Part shown: piece by piece, positions 60,561 through 64,000 of the stretch
Layout of the letters: each line of letters starts with the position of its first letter
Position numbering within the stretch: position 1 is the first letter of the stretch
From: Calliphora vicina
Lineage: Eukaryota > Arthropoda > Insecta > Diptera > Calliphoridae
NCBI RefSeq assembly: GCF_958450345.1
Contig: NC_088783.1
Coordinates: 100,621,302-100,685,301 of the forward strand
Direction of reading: 5' to 3'
Length of the DNA stretch: 64,000 bases
Notes under the pieces: generated by a model
Told to the model about the DNA's origin: nothing
The model's input: only the letters and a program-made list of their open reading frames with translations
Database searches by the model: none
Program-made: the position numbers and the translations under genes

Positions 60561-60599
60561 GGTAGGTCGTAGTACTTCAGTACCTCTAACTCACACCTT

Positions 60600-60930
60600 T
60601 TAAGACCGATTGCAGGACCTGGCAATCTTGTATTTATTGAAAGTACAATGACCAGCCGAGACTACTTAAAAATTTTAAAGGACAATTTGAATGAAAGTCT
60701 TGTAACTCCAAAGAGTGGCTATTGAGCCAATAGAGCACCTGTGCGAAATTTTAGACCGGAATATTAGAAAACGAAGTATTTCATCTAAGGACGAACTCCG
60801 AACAGCTTTAACGGAAGAGTGGGTCAAAATTACTGAAGATGTAACTGAACCTCTTGTAAACTCCATGAAAAGGCGACTAGGCCGTAATCAAGCTGAATGG
60901 AGGACCAACAAAATATTAACTTTTTATTTT
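60600..60930 (+). pseudogene. Tc1-like transposase C-terminal remnant with internal deletion
   Basis: Translation gives NLVFIESTMTSRDYLKILKD, then after a gap and frame change IEPIEHLCEILDRNIRKRSI followed by KDELRTALTEEWVKIT. These are the blocks before and after the catalytic region in Tc1 transposases. The segment between (with the third catalytic residue and the DNDPKHTS-type box) is missing. Confidence 0.8.
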
Positions 60931-61180
60931 CGAATTTTGGTAATATAAAATATTGCATTATAAATCAACAGTATACAAATTTTTGACTGTTGTTATTAGG
61001 TACTTGTTTCTTTTCCCATAAATTTTTCAAGAAATCAATTTTTATTGTTAAAATTTTTTAAAATAGTAAAAGATTAAACTCCAAATTTAATTTTAAGTTT
61101 ATTCAAACTTATATATTTCTTTCACTAATTAAAATATTTAGCTTCATAGATAAAAATGCGTGTATTAGTATAAATTTGTA

Positions 61181-61666
61181 AAGAAGTGGCCACTTAAAAT
61201 CGGTACGGATTAAAGCGAGCATAACTTTTAAATGAAACAACGTATTTTAACATTTTATTGAGTAATGACAACTTGGCTAAAACTTTGTATCAGATGTGTG
61301 ATGTCTTATAAATGACAGCAATCGCTTTTCCAAACTCTGTTTTTATATATAATTCTGAAAATTCTTTAAAAACCTGTCTGAAAAGCTTGACTCTTCAAAA
61401 TTTTTGATCTGATATCTGCCGTAAATCAGATTTTGGTTATCTTATAACCCAACAAAGTCGGATTTTCTAGATATTTGTGTTTTTTTTTCTAGCTTATTTT
61501 TCCATTGTGTCTTCACTTTTTAAAACTTAACATAATGATTTGTAATTCAATGTAGAATAACGGTAGATTTGTTGTTAAAAACGTATGTAAATCTTTTTCC
61601 ATTTTGATAACAGGGGGCCTTGTTATGATTACTACAGTGAGTACCGATTTTAAGTGGCCACTTCTT
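61181..61666. mobile_element. 486-bp Tc1/mariner-type MITE
   Basis: Terminal inverted repeats AAGAAGTGGCCACTTAAAAT plus CGGTAC at both ends (61181-61206 and 61641-61666). TA lies on each side (61179-61180 and 61667-61668). No ORF. Confidence 0.8.
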
Positions 61667-62176
61667 TATAAGCTTTCATATCAAATAATAAGCAGTGAAA
61701 AGCTACTAAAATCCAAAAAAATTATATTTTTTTAGATATTCGTAACAAAAACAGTATTTATAACTTACAAATTTTTTTTTCATATTTTATTTATTGCATC
61801 TTCACAAAATAATGTGAACTATCAATAATTTGTTCAAATCTTAAATCTAAATATTAATTTTTATTTACGTCCCACCACAGTTTGACGAAAAATTATGTTT
61901 AATTTATAGATCCTATCATCAACGCAGCACAGTGGCTCATTTTCGTTTTTCATCGGCCAAAACTCTGTAACTTTTGAATTTTGAGATATTTTAGAATTTT
62001 TTTTTTTTTGGTGGACAGATAACTTCTTGAATTTTTCTTTTGAACCGATAGAGATATTTTAGAAGGTTTAAGGTTAAAGTTGAACTTTTAATTTTTTATA
62101 GCATTTAGTATGAAAATGCAAATTTTTTGTTTTTTGAATCTGCTATACTTATTAAAAAAGTTATCAGCAGATAAAA

Positions 62177-62705
62177 ACAAGTAAGGAAGTATGTTCGGCC
62201 AAGCTCGACTATATAATACCCTACACTATAATTTATTTTCGTGAATGATTTTCGGAAGCGGGTCTTATATGGGAGCTATGACTAATTATGGACCTATCGC
62301 CATGAAATTAGGTCGTGTGATTTATGTCTATATGAATGTTATTTCTATTGAATTTTATGTTTATACAAACATTTTTAAGAGATTTATGCTCGTTAAAGTG
62401 ATTTTCGGAAGCGGGTCTTATATGGGAGCTATGACTAATAATGGACCGATCATCATAAAATTAGGTGACATTAATTCAGTTTATATAAAACTTATTTGGA
62501 GCAAAATTTGTGTAGATACATACATATATAAATTAACCATTTACGACCGATAAAGTATAACTTCGGGAGAACATTTGTATGGGTGCTAGGTGAAGTAGTG
62601 GACCGATTACAGTAATTTTCAATAGACTTCGTCCTCGGGCCGAAAAAAATTTATGTACCAAATTTTATCGCAATATCTTCAAAATTGCGACTTGTACTTT
62701 GCGCC
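62177..62705 (+). repeat. INE-1-like dispersed repeat, family B, copy 2 (3' truncated)
   Basis: Starts ACAAGTAAGGAAGTATGTTC with hairpin-like TTCGGCCAAGCTCGA and ATAATACCCTACACT. Contains the two tandem units beginning GATTTTCGGAAGCGGG. It stops near TTGTACTTTGCGC without the GGGTATAA end. Confidence 0.75.
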
Positions 62706-64000
62706 AGTCATATGAACAAATAAAATAAAAATAGAACAAAAATTTGGGAGTAATTTCATTCAAATGAAAAAAGTTTTCAACAAACAGGTCAACAAGTATA
62801 TATAGGCTTAAAGAGGACACTTTGGACTTTCTCCTGGTTGTAAAATTTGTTTAACCCCTTTTGACCCTAAGCACTGAAATTCAAATTTGGCTAAAATATA
62901 GCACCTGAGAAAAAAATTAATAACACATTAGGTATAAACGGTACAATGACAAATCATATCAGCTCTTAAAGACTATTATCCTACCAACATAACAAAAGAA
63001 AAATCATCCAATTATCTATAATAGTTTGCGAGTAATGATAATTTACTTCTGATCAAATTTACAAAAATCACATTTTTATAAAATGACATAAAATATTTGA
63101 CTTTAACAGCTGCCACGCACACAATTGACAATATTTTTATCTAATTTTTTGGCTACCTTAGTTTCAATGTGTTTACTATTGAATGGCATTAAATTTTGAA
63201 AGTTGGACTTTTGGCCGATGAAATTGAGATATGAGCCACCGTGCGCAGGTCTGTTGGATTCCTTCCAACTTACAAATGTATCAAAAAATGCACGTCACAC
63301 AGTGGTATAGAGAAAAAATAAAGGTAAATAAATGTGTAACTTCTAAACGCTTAGTCCAATTTCAATGAAATTTGACATGTGCAAAGGGAAAGTGTTGTCG
63401 AGTTTAAGTTTTGAGCTTGGACCTCATGGGCTTAGCATGGGCGCGTCCAGGTGTCCCCAAAGTAAGACACCTCGGGTATGTTACATTTTTAAAATGATCT
63501 TATTTCTTCGTTTGGGTTTCCGATTTCAAAAAACTTACATATAAAGCCTGTACCGGCCTTATAAATAAATATATAAGAAAATTTTTTCGTGGTTTGCGGC
63601 ACAAAATTTTTGAAAATTGAAAATTATAAAAATTTGTTTATTATTTACGTGTAAATTTAAATGAAACAAAATTCTTGGTTGTTTTTTACATTTGCATGGT
63701 TTTTTGAAGTCACAGGCCTATGCTAATAAACCTTAATCGATCGATGACCTAAATGTCTGCATAATCCAGGCCATCACACAAATTCAGCCGGATTTATGAA
63801 GAAGAGTCATTAAAAATTGGACTTCTCGATTTATGGATACATTTTTTGTTTCAAAAATAGCTAAATACGAAGTTTTCCAATGTTGAAAAAGCTAATATTT
63901 CATGAATTCTTTATGACATGTCAGAATCACTGCTGACTTGGCTGACATCCCCTGACTTTTTCATATATTTTGTAAAATATCCGCATGAAAAAATCACGAG
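62706..64000. other. Unassigned AT-rich DNA
   Basis: No gene or element boundary seen. The wording (for example AATTTCAATGAAATTTGACATG, AAATCGG-type phrases near 63350) suggests old repeats. Confidence 0.35.

Noticed and set aside
59620..64000. N-terminal exons of the MFS transporter
   Set aside because: No stretch on the minus strand shows the early MFS helices or their motifs; they probably lie beyond the window.

Overview
This is nuclear DNA of an insect, most likely a higher (calyptrate-type) fly. It is strongly AT-rich, its genes have short exons with GT-AG introns, its proteins look dipteran, and it is packed with small inverted-repeat transposons and dispersed repeats built like Drosophila INE-1/DINE-1. 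About one tenth is coding. The species cannot be named from the sequence alone.

Layout. 0-3.4 kb: nested transposons and two INE-1-like repeats. 3.46-4.6 kb (minus): a complete five-exon stomatin/band-7 membrane protein gene, 278 aa. 5-7.6 kb: three inverted-repeat elements. 8.26-23.78 kb (plus): a complete CCAR1-family gene (S1-like, DBC1-type, SAP and EF-hand-like regions, lysine/glutamate-rich tail), about 12 exons. Its 6.7-kb second intron holds a broken Ty3/gypsy element, a hAT fossil and several short elements. 24-26.3 kb: LINE fragments and 127-bp hairpin elements. 27.6-30.1 kb (minus): an unrecognised two-pass membrane protein, 247 aa, three exons. 34.5-54.7 kb (plus): a cyclophilin (Cyp1) locus. 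56.2-59.6 kb (minus): the last three exons of an SV2-like major facilitator transporter whose 5' part lies beyond the window. 60-64 kb: Tc1/mariner debris and repeats.

The most interesting object is the cyclophilin locus. One first coding exon (34549-34800) encodes a mitochondrial-type leader, an internal second start, and the first strand of the cyclophilin fold. It ends at a phase-0 donor. Downstream lie not one but four complete 3' terminal exons (39933, 40810, 46353, 54259). Each begins at the same codon boundary after an AG acceptor, is open to its own stop, has an AATAAA downstream and keeps the catalytic residues. No other first exon is visible between them. The simplest reading is one gene making four cyclophilin bodies by alternative last-exon choice, each possibly in a mitochondrial and a cytosolic form. 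The exons differ at roughly a fifth to a quarter of residues (counted by eye), and only one has the codon bias of a highly expressed gene.

The last exon lies between two large inverted repeats: a 1.4-kb near-perfect palindrome (51469-52873) and a 1.1-kb foldback-like element (54902-56038). Elsewhere several insertions can be dated relative to each other, because transposons sit inside transposons with visible target duplications. All assignments come from reading the sequence; no database search was run.
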